Shown here: positions 27,584 to 36,563 of the stretch, piece after piece
Layout: each line of letters starts with the position of its first letter
Numbering within the stretch: position 1 is the stretch's first letter
Origin: Paraburkholderia diazotrophica
GTDB lineage: Bacteria; Pseudomonadota; Gammaproteobacteria; Burkholderiales; Burkholderiaceae
Direction: 5' to 3'
Length of the DNA stretch: 64,000 bases
NCBI RefSeq assembly: GCF_900108945.1
Contig: NZ_FNYE01000011.1
Coordinates: forward strand, 1 to 64,000
Notes under the pieces: generated by a model
Told to the model about the DNA's origin: nothing
Database searches by the model: none
What the model saw: only the letters and a program-made list of their open reading frames with translations
Made by a program: the position numbers and the translations under genes

Positions 27584-28365
27584 GCCGATGCTCCTTGCTC
27601 AGGTTGCACAGGTTGCGCACGAAACTGCGCATGAGATTGCGCATCAGGTTGCGCATGAAGTTGCATGCGGGATTGCGTTTGAAGAGGCTCGCGCTCGTTT
27701 CTGACGATGCGCACGGGCTGTGGCTCGCCGGGGCGTCGCTGGCCTTGGGACGAGCATCCGTCGAAGGCGGCGGGCTCGCTCCAGGTTTCGTCGAGGCCCG
27801 GCTCGCGCGGCAGTTCGACGGCACGCACCGGTTCTCCCGCGAGGTCGAGCAGCGCGGCCAGCACGCTCGCATACGCGCTTTGCCGACGGGTCAGTGCGCT
27901 GTAGAGATTGCGCAGGATATGCGCGGTTTCGCCGAGCAGGCCCCTCGCGGATTCGGGCGGCTGCGTCGATGCGTATTCGAGCAGCACGGTCAGATGATCG
28001 GGCAGTTCATCCGACGCGAGATACAGCCCCGCTTGCTCGTAGGTCTGGATCAGATCGATCATCGCCGGACCGCGCTCGCGCGAGTCGCCGTGCACGTGCT
28101 CGAACAGATGCAGCGCGGTGCCGCGACCGCGATCGAACAGATCGACGTAAGCGGCCTCGGTGTCGAAGCCGTCGTCGCCCAGCAGCGTGTCGATGAGCGA
28201 GTCGATTTCGCCAAGCCGTTGCGCACAGAGCGTGTCTTGCGCATGCAGCGCGTCGCGCATCTCGGGCAGGGCCGCTCGCAACGCCGCATCCGGATAATCG
28301 AGAAGATGCGCGAGCACGCGCAGCGTCGTCTTGAGCGAAGGTTGATCGGTATAGATAGTGGACAT
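27580..28365 (-). CDS. narJ: Nitrate reductase assembly chaperone NarJ with repetitive tail
   Basis: NarJ is the cytoplasmic chaperone that holds NarG until the molybdenum cofactor is inserted. The first ~200 residues match the family: LKTTLRVLAHLLDYPD, YVDLFDRGRGTALHLFEHVHGDSRERG (the strongest motif) and LPDHLTVLLEYAS. The last ~50 residues are unusual: polar, glutamine-rich and encoded in part by 12-nt repeats giving Q-x-x-A tetrapeptides (QLHA, QPDA, QSHA, QFRA). Typical NarJ proteins end sooner. The gene starts 3 nt after narH and overlaps narI. Confidence 0.94.
   Translation of the reverse strand: MSTIYTDQPSLKTTLRVLAHLLDYPDAALRAALPEMRDALHAQDTLCAQRLGEIDSLIDTLLGDDGFDTEAAYVDLFDRGRGTALHLFEHVHGDSRERGPAMIDLIQTYEQAGLYLASDELPDHLTVLLEYASTQPPESARGLLGETAHILRNLYSALTRRQSAYASVLAALLDLAGEPVRAVELPREPGLDETWSEPAAFDGCSSQGQRRPGEPQPVRIVRNEREPLQTQSRMQLHAQPDAQSHAQFRAQPVQPEQGASA
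27601..27669. repeat. Imperfect 12-bp tandem repeats at the 3' end of narJ
   Basis: Five or so imperfect copies of a 12-nt unit like GGTTGCGCATGA run head to tail. On the coding (minus) strand they encode Q-x-x-A units in the narJ tail. Because the unit is a multiple of three, changes in copy number would keep the frame. Confidence 0.7.
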
Positions 28366-28368
28366 CGC

Positions 28369-29895
28369 TCAGCCCTCCACGCGAATCGGAATCGTGCGCC
28401 TCTTCTCGCTGCCGAACAGGCTCGTTTCCGTGACGCCCTCCGAACAGCCGTTGCCGAAGCTGAAACCGCAGCCGCCGCGCACATTGAAGGCGTTCTCCGC
28501 ATATTCGCGGTGCGACGTCGGGATGACGAAGCGGTCTTCGTAGTTCGCAATGGCCATCACGCGATACATCTCGTCGACTTCCGCGACGCTGAGCCCGACC
28601 TGCTGAAGCACCGCGTGGTTTTCGCGTCCATCGACGTGACGGCCCCGCTGCCACGCGCGCATGGCCAGCATGCGTTCGAGTGCGCGGACGACAGGCGCGG
28701 TGTCGCCGGCCGTCAGCAGGTTCGCGAGGTATCGGACGGGCACGCGCAACTGGCTCACGTCAGGGATTTCGCCGTTCGCGCTCACGTGCCCAGCGTTCGC
28801 GGCGGCCGTGATGGGCGAAAGGGGCGGCACGTACCAGACCATCGGCAGCGTGCGGTACTCGGGATGCAGCGGCAGTGCGACCTGCCACTCGACGGCCATC
28901 TTGTAGACAGGGCTCGCGCGAGCCGCGTCGAGCCAGTTCTGCGGCACGCCGTCCTTGAGCGCCTGCGCGATCACGGCGGGATCGTGCGGATCGAGAAAGA
29001 CGCCGAGCTGGGCCTGATACAGGTCCTTGTCGTGCTCGACGCTTGCCGCCTGTTCGATGCGATCGGCGTCATACAGCAGCACGCCCAGATAGCGGATGCG
29101 TCCGACGCAGGTTTCAGAGCAGACGGTCGGCTGGCCGGCCTCGATGCGCGGATAGCAGAAGATGCACTTCTCGGCCTTGCCGCTCTTCCAGTTGTAGTAG
29201 ATCTTCTTGTACGGACAGCCGCTCACGCACATGCGCCAGCCCCGGCACTTGTCCTGATCGATCAGCACGATGCCGTCTTCCTCGCGCTTGTAGATCGAGC
29301 CCGACGGGCACGACGCGACGCACGCCGGGTTCAGGCAGTGCTCGCACAGGCGCGGCAGATACATCATGAAGGTGTTTTCGAACTGGCCGTAGATATCCTT
29401 CTGGATATCGTCGAAATTGCGGTCCTTGCTGCGCTTGCTGAATTCGCCGCCCAGAATCTCTTCCCAGTTCGGCCCCCAGACGATCTTCTCCATGCGCTGC
29501 CCGGTGATCAGACTACGCGGCCGCGCAGTGGGCGCCGCCTTCATTTCGGGCGCGCGATGCAGATGCTCGTAGTCGAACGTGAAGGGCTCGTAGTAGTCGT
29601 CGATCTGCGGCAGATTCGGATTCGCGAAGATCTTCATCAGCAGCTTCCACTTCGCGCCCTGACGTGGCGCGATCGAACCATCCGCACGGCGCTCCCAGCC
29701 GCCATTCCACTTGTCCTGGTTTTCCCATTCCTTCGGGTAGCCGATACCCGGTTTCGTTTCGACGTTGTTGAACCATGCATACTCGACCCCCGGCCGGCTG
29801 GTCCATACGTTCTTGCAGGTCACGCTGCAGGTATGGCATCCGATGCACTTGTCGAGATTCAACACCATGCCGATCTGTGCGCGTACTTTCATCAT
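28369..29895 (-). CDS. narH: Respiratory nitrate reductase beta subunit (iron-sulfur)
   Basis: NarH carries four iron-sulfur clusters between NarI and NarG. All cysteine groups are visible: CIGCHTCSVTC at the N-terminus, CEHCLNPACVASCP, CRGWRMCVSGCP (with the tryptophan that marks the [3Fe-4S] cluster), and CIFC with the later CSETC. The length is 508. Two adjacent ATGs occur; 29895 overlaps the narG stop, and 29892 (MKV) gives the numbering of the E. coli protein. Translation is coupled to narG through the ATGA overlap. Confidence 0.96.
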   Translation of the reverse strand: MMKVRAQIGMVLNLDKCIGCHTCSVTCKNVWTSRPGVEYAWFNNVETKPGIGYPKEWENQDKWNGGWERRADGSIAPRQGAKWKLLMKIFANPNLPQIDDYYEPFTFDYEHLHRAPEMKAAPTARPRSLITGQRMEKIVWGPNWEEILGGEFSKRSKDRNFDDIQKDIYGQFENTFMMYLPRLCEHCLNPACVASCPSGSIYKREEDGIVLIDQDKCRGWRMCVSGCPYKKIYYNWKSGKAEKCIFCYPRIEAGQPTVCSETCVGRIRYLGVLLYDADRIEQAASVEHDKDLYQAQLGVFLDPHDPAVIAQALKDGVPQNWLDAARASPVYKMAVEWQVALPLHPEYRTLPMVWYVPPLSPITAAANAGHVSANGEIPDVSQLRVPVRYLANLLTAGDTAPVVRALERMLAMRAWQRGRHVDGRENHAVLQQVGLSVAEVDEMYRVMAIANYEDRFVIPTSHREYAENAFNVRGGCGFSFGNGCSEGVTETSLFGSEKRRTIPIRVEG

Positions 29896-32800
29896 TGACT
29901 CCTTCGGTTCGTCGACAGGTCAGGGTTTTCGCCCTGGGTCTGGTATGCCCGCGCGAGTCCGTCATCGCGCGGGGTATCCAGCCAGTCGACGTTCTTCATC
30001 TTGCGCACCACCACGAATTCGTCGCGGTTCGTGCCGATCGTGCCGTAGTAGTTGAAGCCGTAGCTGAGTTGCGCGTAGCCGCCGATCATGTGCGTGGGCT
30101 TCAGGACGATTCGCGTGACGGAGTTGTGGATGCCGCCCCGCACGCCCGTGATCTCCGAGCCCGGCGTGTTGATGATCTTTTCCTGCGCGTGATACATCAG
30201 CACCATGCCGGGGTTCACGCGCTGGCTGACCACCGCGCGCGCCGCAATTGCGCCGTTGATGTTGAAGAGCTCGACCCAGTCGTTGTCCTCGATGCCGGCG
30301 CGCCGCGCGTCGTCCTCGCTCAGCCAGACGACAGGGCCGCCGCGATTGAGCGTGAGCATCAGCAGGTTGTCGCTGTACGTGCTGTGAATGCCCCATTTCT
30401 GGTGCGGCGTGATGAAGTTCAGCACGACCTCGGGATGACCGTTCGGCTTGATCTCGTGGATATCCGACGTCGCTTTAAGGTCCACGGGCGGGCGATAGCT
30501 CGAAAATCCTTCGCCGAATGCGATCATCCACGGATGATCTTGATAGAACTGCTGCCGGCCCGTGAGCGTGCGCCACGGAATCAGTTCATGCACGTTCGTA
30601 TAGCCCGCGTTGTAGCTGACCGTCTCGCTTTCGATGCCGCTCCACGTCGGCGAGCTGATGATCTTGCGCGGTTGCGCCTGCACGTCGCGATAGCGGATCT
30701 TTTCGTCTTCGCGATAGAGCGCTAGGTGACGGTGATCGCGGCCGGTTGCCTTCGACAGCGCTTCCCACGCCTTCACGGCAACGTGTCCGTTCGTTTCGGG
30801 CGCGAGTTGCAGGATCACTTCGCACGCGTCGATGTCGGACACGATGCGCGGCATGCCTTTCGTCGAGCCTTCCGCTTCCGTGATGCCGTTGAGCTGGCCG
30901 AGCTGCTTGACCTCCGTTTCCGTTTTCCACGCGATGCCCTTGCCGCCGTTGCCCACCTTGTTCATCAGCGGGCCGAGTGCGGTGAAGCGCTTGTACAGGT
31001 TCGGATAGTCGCGCTCGACCACGGCGATCTGCGGCGCGGTCTTGCCCGGAATCAGCTCGCATTCGCCCTTGTGCCATTCCTTCACGCCGAACGGTTGCGC
31101 GAGCTCGGCAGGCGAGTCGTGCATCAGCGGCGTGAGCACGACGTCCTGCTCGACGCCGAGATGCCCGACGCACACTTCGCTGAAAGCCTTCGCAAATCCC
31201 TTGTAGATTTCCCAGTCGGAACGCGACTGCCAGACAGGATCGACGGCGGCCGAAAGCGGATGAATGAACGGATGCATGTCGCTGGTATTGAGGTCGTTCT
31301 TCTCGTACCAGCTTGCGGTCGGCAGCACGATGTCCGAGTACAGGCACGTCGTGCTCATGCGGAAGTCGAGGGTCACCAGCAAGTCGAGCTTGCCTTCGGG
31401 CGCTTGTCCGTGCCACTTCACTTCGGTGGGGCGTGCGTCGTCGTCGCCGAGATCCTTGCCCTGCACGCCGTTTTCCGTGCCGAGCAGGTGCTTGCAGAAA
31501 TATTCGTGACCCTTGCCCGATGAGCCCAGCAGGTTCGAGCGCCACACGAACATGTTGCGTGGCCAGTTCTGCGGCGCATCGGGGTCTTCGCAGCTCATTT
31601 GCAGGCTGCCGTCGCGCAGGCTGTTCGCCACATAGTCCTTTGCTTCCATGCCGGCAGCGGCGGCATCCCTGGCGAGATGCAGCGGGTTGGTCCGCAGTTG
31701 CGGCGCGCTCGGCAGCCATCCCATGCGCTCCGCGCGCACGTTGTAGTCGATCATGCTGCCGCCGTAGATCTGCCGGTCCGCGAGCGGCGAGACGATTTCC
31801 TCCATGTCGAGCTTCTCGTAGCGCCATTGGTCCGTGTGGGCATAGAAGAAGCTCGTGCTGTTCATCTGGCGCGGCGGGCGCGCCCAGTCGAGCGCGAAGG
31901 CGAGCGCCGTCCAGCCCGTCTGCGGACGCAGCTTTTCCTGGCCGACGTAATGCGCCCAGCCGCCGCCGCTCTTGCCGATGCAGCCGCACATCATCAGCAG
32001 GTTGATCACGCCGCGGTAGTTCATGTCGGCGTGATACCAGTGATTCATCGCCGCGCCGATGATCACCATCGAGCGGCCTTGCGTCTTGTCCGCGTTGCTT
32101 GCGAACTCGCGCGCGACGGTGATGATCTGATCGCGCGGCACGCCCGTGATCGACTCGGCCCAGGCGGGCGTATAGGCGGCATTGTCATCGTAGCCGGACG
32201 CGCCACTGCCGAGCCCACGATCGATGCCGTACTGCGCAGCCTGGAGGTCGAACACGGTCGCCACCAGCGCGTCGCGGCGCTCGCCTTCCTTGCCGAGCGG
32301 CAGGCGCACTACGGGCACGCGGACGTGATTGATCTGCCCGTTCAGCGGATTGGCCGTGAAGTGCGGCGACTCGACGCCGCCGAAGTAGGGCAGCGCGACA
32401 TCGACGATCTCATGCGCCTGCTCGCCGTCTTCGAGCATGGAGAGCTTGAGCTTGACCTGTGCATCGTGACGCGCTTCCTTGTCTTCGAGATTCCACCTGC
32501 CCTTGTCGTCGCCATCCTGCGCGCTCCAGCGAAAGCCGATCGAGCCGTTCGGCAACACCGCGCGCCCAGTCGCATCGAACGCGATCGTCTTCCATTCGGG
32601 GTTGTTGCTTTGTCCGAGTGCGCCGTTGAAGTCGCTTGCGCGCAGGTAGCGGTCCGGCACGAGCGTCGTGCGCCCGTCGGGCAGCGTGTGCTCCTTGAGC
32701 ATCACGAGCATCGGCAGGTCGGTGTAGCGCCGCGCGTAGTCATCGAAATAGGCGCTGCGTGTCCTGAAGTAGAACTCGTTTAGCACCACGTGGCCGAACG

Positions 32801-33725
32801 CCATCGCGAGCGCCGCGTCCGTGCCTTGCCGAGGATGCAGCCACAGGTCGGACAGCTTCGCGACTTCGCTGTAGTCCGGCGTCACGGCGACCGTTTTCGT
32901 GCCCTTGTAGCGGACTTCGGTGAAGAAGTGCGCATCGGGCGTGCGTGTCTGCGGAACGTTGCTGCCCCACGCGATGATGTACGAGGAGTTGTACCAGTCC
33001 GCCGACTCGGGCACGTCCGTCTGCTCGCCCCAGACTTGCGGGCTGGCGGGCGGCAGGTCGCAATACCAGTCGTAGAAGCTCATGCATACGCCGCCGATCA
33101 GGCTCAGGTAGCGGCTTCCCGCTGCATAGCTGACCATCGACATTGCCGGAATCGGCGAGAAGCCGATCACGCGGTCGGGACCATGCTGCTTGATCGTGTA
33201 GACGTTGGCCGCGGCGATGAGCTTGTTCACTTCGTCCCATGTGCTGCGCACGAAGCCGCCCATGCCGCGCACCTTCTGATAATCGCGCCGGGCATCGGCG
33301 TTCTCGACGATCGACGCCCACGCATCGACGGGATCGCGATGGACGCTGAGCGCCTCGCGCCAGCGCTTGAGCAGCCGGCCGCGCACCATCGGATGCTTGA
33401 TGCGGTTCGCGCTGTACAGGTACCACGAATACGACGCGCCGCGTGCGCAGCCGCGCGGTTCGTGGTTCGGCATGTCCCAGCGCGTACGCGGATAGTCGGT
33501 CTGCTGCGTTTCCCACGTGACGATGCCGCCCTTCACGTAGATCTTCCAAGAGCAGGAGCCCGTGCAGTTCACGCCGTGCGTGCTGCGCACGATCTTGTCG
33601 TGCGACCAGCGGTTCCGGTACGCGTCTTCCCAGGTGCGGTCTTCAGCTGTGGTCAGACCGTGGCTGTCCGCGAAGCGCTCCTTGGGCAGAGCGAAGTGGC
33701 TCAGTCGGTCGAGAAAGTGGCTCAT
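29892..33725 (-). CDS. narG: Respiratory nitrate reductase alpha subunit
   Basis: NarG is the molybdenum catalytic subunit, reducing nitrate to nitrite on the cytoplasmic side. The 1277-residue protein has the FS0 ligands His50, Cys54 and Cys58 (HGVNCTGSCSW) and Cys93 (RGCARG). The molybdenum ligand Asp223 lies in WYCDLPPASP, one position later than in E. coli. The KTVAVTPDYSEVAKLSDLWL and GYTNVHELIPWRTLTGRQQFY blocks are intact. A GGAG lies about 11 nt before the ATG. It follows narK by 18 nt. Confidence 0.97.
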   Translation of the reverse strand: MSHFLDRLSHFALPKERFADSHGLTTAEDRTWEDAYRNRWSHDKIVRSTHGVNCTGSCSWKIYVKGGIVTWETQQTDYPRTRWDMPNHEPRGCARGASYSWYLYSANRIKHPMVRGRLLKRWREALSVHRDPVDAWASIVENADARRDYQKVRGMGGFVRSTWDEVNKLIAAANVYTIKQHGPDRVIGFSPIPAMSMVSYAAGSRYLSLIGGVCMSFYDWYCDLPPASPQVWGEQTDVPESADWYNSSYIIAWGSNVPQTRTPDAHFFTEVRYKGTKTVAVTPDYSEVAKLSDLWLHPRQGTDAALAMAFGHVVLNEFYFRTRSAYFDDYARRYTDLPMLVMLKEHTLPDGRTTLVPDRYLRASDFNGALGQSNNPEWKTIAFDATGRAVLPNGSIGFRWSAQDGDDKGRWNLEDKEARHDAQVKLKLSMLEDGEQAHEIVDVALPYFGGVESPHFTANPLNGQINHVRVPVVRLPLGKEGERRDALVATVFDLQAAQYGIDRGLGSGASGYDDNAAYTPAWAESITGVPRDQIITVAREFASNADKTQGRSMVIIGAAMNHWYHADMNYRGVINLLMMCGCIGKSGGGWAHYVGQEKLRPQTGWTALAFALDWARPPRQMNSTSFFYAHTDQWRYEKLDMEEIVSPLADRQIYGGSMIDYNVRAERMGWLPSAPQLRTNPLHLARDAAAAGMEAKDYVANSLRDGSLQMSCEDPDAPQNWPRNMFVWRSNLLGSSGKGHEYFCKHLLGTENGVQGKDLGDDDARPTEVKWHGQAPEGKLDLLVTLDFRMSTTCLYSDIVLPTASWYEKNDLNTSDMHPFIHPLSAAVDPVWQSRSDWEIYKGFAKAFSEVCVGHLGVEQDVVLTPLMHDSPAELAQPFGVKEWHKGECELIPGKTAPQIAVVERDYPNLYKRFTALGPLMNKVGNGGKGIAWKTETEVKQLGQLNGITEAEGSTKGMPRIVSDIDACEVILQLAPETNGHVAVKAWEALSKATGRDHRHLALYREDEKIRYRDVQAQPRKIISSPTWSGIESETVSYNAGYTNVHELIPWRTLTGRQQFYQDHPWMIAFGEGFSSYRPPVDLKATSDIHEIKPNGHPEVVLNFITPHQKWGIHSTYSDNLLMLTLNRGGPVVWLSEDDARRAGIEDNDWVELFNINGAIAARAVVSQRVNPGMVLMYHAQEKIINTPGSEITGVRGGIHNSVTRIVLKPTHMIGGYAQLSYGFNYYGTIGTNRDEFVVVRKMKNVDWLDTPRDDGLARAYQTQGENPDLSTNRRSQ

Positions 33726-33743
33726 AGGGTTGCGCTCCGGGGT

Positions 33744-35153
33744 TCAACAAGGCATCGGCGCGTTGCGGCGGGCGTAGTGCCACCAGGTCAGCGCGATGCA
33801 GATCAGGTAAAAGGCGACGAAGATGTACAGCGCGGCCTGCGGGCCGCCCGTGAGGGCGATCGAGCTGCCGTAGCTCTTTGGGATGAAGAAGCCGCCATAA
33901 GCCGCGATCGCCGCTGCGAAGCCGAGCGTGGCGGCCGCTTCCGTATTGCCTTCCCTGGTTGCGCGCTGCACTGCGTCGCGATCGTTGGCGTCGACTTCCT
34001 TCAGCTTCGAGGACAGGAAGATCACGGGGATCATGCGGAAGGTCGAGCCGTTGCCGATGCCCGTCGTCAGGAACAGCACGAGAAAGCTCACGAAGAAGCC
34101 CGAGAAGGCACCGCCCGACGGACCCGACGGCAGGAACCAGAGGACGCCGCCCACCGCGCATGCCATCACGACGAAGTTCCACAGCGTCACGCGCGCGCCG
34201 CCGAGCTTGTCCGCGAGCCAGCCGCCGAACGGCCGGACGACGGCGCCGACGAGCGGCCCGAGCCACGCATACGCGAGAGGATTCACGCCGGGGAACTGGC
34301 TCTTGATCAGCAGCGGAAATCCCGCCGCGTAGCCGATGAACGAGCCGAACGTGCCGAGATACAGGACGCACATCAGCCAGTTGTGCTTGCGCCGGAAAAT
34401 GACGGCCTGCTCGGCGAACGACGCCTTGGCCTCCGCGAGATCGTTCATGCCGAACCATGCGGCCAGTGACGCGATCGTGATCCATGGAACCCAGATGAAC
34501 GCGGCGTTCTGCGTCCACACGTGCGAAATCTGTCCATCCTTGACGATGCTTTGCGGATCGCCGGCGAACACGCCGAAGATCCCCGCCGTCACGACGAGGG
34601 GACTAAGGAACTGCACCACCGACACGCCCAGGTTGCCGAGCCCCGCATTGACGCCGAGCGCCGAGCCTTTGCGCTCGCGCGGGAAGAAGAAGCTGATGTT
34701 GGCCATGCTCGAGCTGAAGTTACCGCCGCCGAAGCCGCATAGCAACGCAAGCGAGAGCATCGTCGGATAGCTCGTGGACGTGTCCTGCACAGCGATGCCG
34801 ATGCCGACGGCGGGGATCAGCAGCGATGCCGTCGAAATGGCCGTCCAGCGCCGACCGCCGACGAGCGGCACCATGAACGAATAGAAAATGCGCAGCGTCG
34901 CGCCGCTGAGCGCGGGCGCGGCGGCGAGCCAGAAGAGCTGGTTGGTCGAATACCGGAATCCGAGCGTCGGCAGGCTCACGGCGACGACGCTCCACACCTG
35001 CCAGATCGCAAACGCGAGGAAGAGGGCTGGGACCGAGATCCACAGATTGAGCTTGGCGACGGCTTCGCCCTCGCGTTCCCAGAACGCTTTGTCCTCGGGT
35101 GTCCAGATTTCGATCACGCGGCCGCGCCGCGTCGATAACGGTCTTGAACTCAT
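33744..35153 (-). CDS. narK: Nitrate/nitrite transporter NarK
   Basis: This is a 469-residue, 12-helix major-facilitator transporter of the nitrate/nitrite porter family. It carries both nitrate signature motifs: GGGNFSSSMANISFFFPRERKG with GVNAGLGNLG in the first half, and GIGNGSTFRMIPVIF in the second. A single domain places it with NarK-type carriers that move nitrate in or exchange it for nitrite. The start at 35153 has AAAGGAG 8 nt upstream; the frame is open to 35222. It is the first gene of the nar operon. An FNR-like box lies about 200 nt upstream. Confidence 0.95.
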   Translation of the reverse strand: MSSRPLSTRRGRVIEIWTPEDKAFWEREGEAVAKLNLWISVPALFLAFAIWQVWSVVAVSLPTLGFRYSTNQLFWLAAAPALSGATLRIFYSFMVPLVGGRRWTAISTASLLIPAVGIGIAVQDTSTSYPTMLSLALLCGFGGGNFSSSMANISFFFPRERKGSALGVNAGLGNLGVSVVQFLSPLVVTAGIFGVFAGDPQSIVKDGQISHVWTQNAAFIWVPWITIASLAAWFGMNDLAEAKASFAEQAVIFRRKHNWLMCVLYLGTFGSFIGYAAGFPLLIKSQFPGVNPLAYAWLGPLVGAVVRPFGGWLADKLGGARVTLWNFVVMACAVGGVLWFLPSGPSGGAFSGFFVSFLVLFLTTGIGNGSTFRMIPVIFLSSKLKEVDANDRDAVQRATREGNTEAAATLGFAAAIAAYGGFFIPKSYGSSIALTGGPQAALYIFVAFYLICIALTWWHYARRNAPMPC

Positions 35154-35348
35154 CGTGCTTCTCCTTTGATACGTCCCGGCGTGCGTGGGCAGCCACGGGA
35201 CGGCATGCAAGTCGCTGAGCACGATTGTGTTCGTCCGGCATCGGGATGAATATCCGCCGGATGGTCAGTCGGAGCGATCCGTTGGAACTAGGCGAAACGG
35301 CCCGGACATAGTTCTTTCGAACTATGTCGATCGCCCAGTGGCCGAAGG

Positions 35349-35362
35349 TTGAGATTGATCAA
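35349..35362. promoter_or_regulatory. FNR/Anr-like box upstream of narK
   Basis: TTGAGATTGATCAA matches TTGAT-N4-ATCAA at nine of ten positions. Its centre is about 202 nt from the narK start, which would mean a long leader. It is the best oxygen-control candidate for narKGHJI in the 762-nt spacer 35154-35915. Confidence 0.5.
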
Positions 35363-35523
35363 TGCGATGGACGGGATTTCGTAGGCAGCGCCAGGCGGTA
35401 TCAACAGGCATTTCCCGGGCCGATTATCGACAGCACCGAATGGGGAATGCGCGCGTCAATCGGTCGAATATTCGCGGTCGAATTAGTCGAAGTCCAATAT
35501 ACGCACCGCCATCGCAAAAATTC

Positions 35524-35538
35524 GAAATCCTTCTATAG
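35524..35538 (+). repeat. 15-bp repeat shared with 40529-40543
   Basis: GAAATCCTTCTATAG occurs here and again at 40529-40543, both in AT-richer spacers near terminators and upstream of LuxR-type regulators. It contains a TATAG -10-like core. It may be a shared promoter element or a chance match. Confidence 0.35.
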
Positions 35539-35544
35539 GACTTG

Positions 35545-35652
35545 GCCACCAAAAGCCTTGAAATAACGATCACCCAGTCGTCACCGCAATACGGCTGGTG
35601 AATATGCTCCGATTTTCGGCCTTGCCGCCCCGAGTGGGGCGGCATTTTTTTG
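35545..35652 (+). ncRNA. Possible small RNA ending in a strong terminator
   Basis: A textbook intrinsic terminator closes this stretch, yet no coding frame with family resemblance or a good ribosome site lies before it. A -10-like CTATAG lies at 35533-35538, so a plus-strand RNA of about 100 nt is a plausible reading. There is no known family match, and the rest of 35154-35915 holds only the FNR-like box and nothing else I recognise. Confidence 0.25.
35624..35652 (+). terminator. Rho-independent terminator
   Basis: GCCGCCCC (35624-35631), loop GAGT, GGGGCGGC (35636-35643) and then ATTTTTTTG. The stem is a perfect 8 bp followed by seven Ts, so transcription from the left on the plus strand should stop here. 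Confidence 0.85.
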
Positions 35653-35915
35653 TTTCGCGATTTTGATCATCGCAGCGGGCCCGGAACGTGGAGCGAGGCA
35701 GACGAGCGTCTGTCATGCAAGGCAGTGGAAATCGATCACTCGTATCGCGCGAAATCGACATTCTTCTATATCTCGGTGAATACGGTTTTTTTACAGTCTG
35801 AATAACGCGCGGACTCCAGCACGCGGACGCATTCGTCGCGCAACGCAGCGGGGTAATGCACGTCCCGCGCCTTTACGCCAATCGGCACTTAGCTATTTTT
35901 CTTCGACCAGGTCCA

Positions 35916-36440
35916 ATGCGTATGTTCGCTTCCAGGCAGTTCAGCCCAACATTGCGAAAGTGGTGTGAAGGAGTGGGTGACGCTTCGATATTTCTGCTAC
36001 CGGCATTTTTCTTGCTGTCGCTTGCGCTGCTCGGCGCTCTGAGTCTGCACGGCAGAGCGACTCGCACGATGGTGTCGACTGCGTTCGCGTTTTCTGCGTC
36101 GATGGTCATCGTCACAGGGATGCTGCTGGCCGCGAGCGAGCAGCTTCGGCGATCGCAGCTCTCCAATCCGCTGCACATGCCGTTACGTGGACTGGAGCCG
36201 TCCATGCCGCACGCCGCGCACGCATCGGTCGGAGAAGCTCAGGGATGCCAGGGAGCGTCGCCGGATTGCGCGCTGTGCGCAATGGGTGGCGGCAGCGGCT
36301 TGCGCCTTGCCTGTGAGCACCGCGCCTGCTGCGATGGCGAGACAGCATGCAACGCTTCGTTATCGTCAAGGCGGAAGGACTTTATTCACATTTCTGTTCA
36401 CAATGAACAGCGCACATTCGACTCGCGGATTTCTCAATAA
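35916..36440 (+). CDS. Hypothetical small membrane protein
   Basis: An open frame of 174 codons starts at ATG 35916 (AGGTC 4-8 nt upstream) and stays open from 35856. It encodes two hydrophobic segments (about 27-46 and 52-74), then a cysteine-rich polar tail (CQGASPDCALCAMGG, CEHRACC). The hydrophobic half looks real, while the tail resembles a random frame. No family is recognised. It lies about 120 nt before the response-regulator gene on the same strand. Confidence 0.35.
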   Translation: MRMFASRQFSPTLRKWCEGVGDASIFLLPAFFLLSLALLGALSLHGRATRTMVSTAFAFSASMVIVTGMLLAASEQLRRSQLSNPLHMPLRGLEPSMPHAAHASVGEAQGCQGASPDCALCAMGGGSGLRLACEHRACCDGETACNASLSSRRKDFIHISVHNEQRTFDSRISQ

Positions 36441-36563
36441 AACCAGGCATGTCTTACAATGTAAAGGGCCGTATACCCAACCCGCGGAGATTGTGATGAA
36501 CCATGCTGTTCGTCTGTTCGATCTGTCGAGGCAAATACCAACGGCTCTTCATTCGGTGCGCTC

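Noticed and set aside
28007..28654. Other-frame minus-strand reading across narJ/narH
   Set aside because: Arg-rich shadow inside two known genes.
27595..29898. Plus-strand open frame of 767 codons
   Set aside because: Antisense to narJ and narH, both certain genes.
35324..35566. 80-codon plus-strand frame in the narK upstream spacer
   Set aside because: No ribosome site or family resemblance; overlaps the FNR-like box and the start of the small-RNA candidate.
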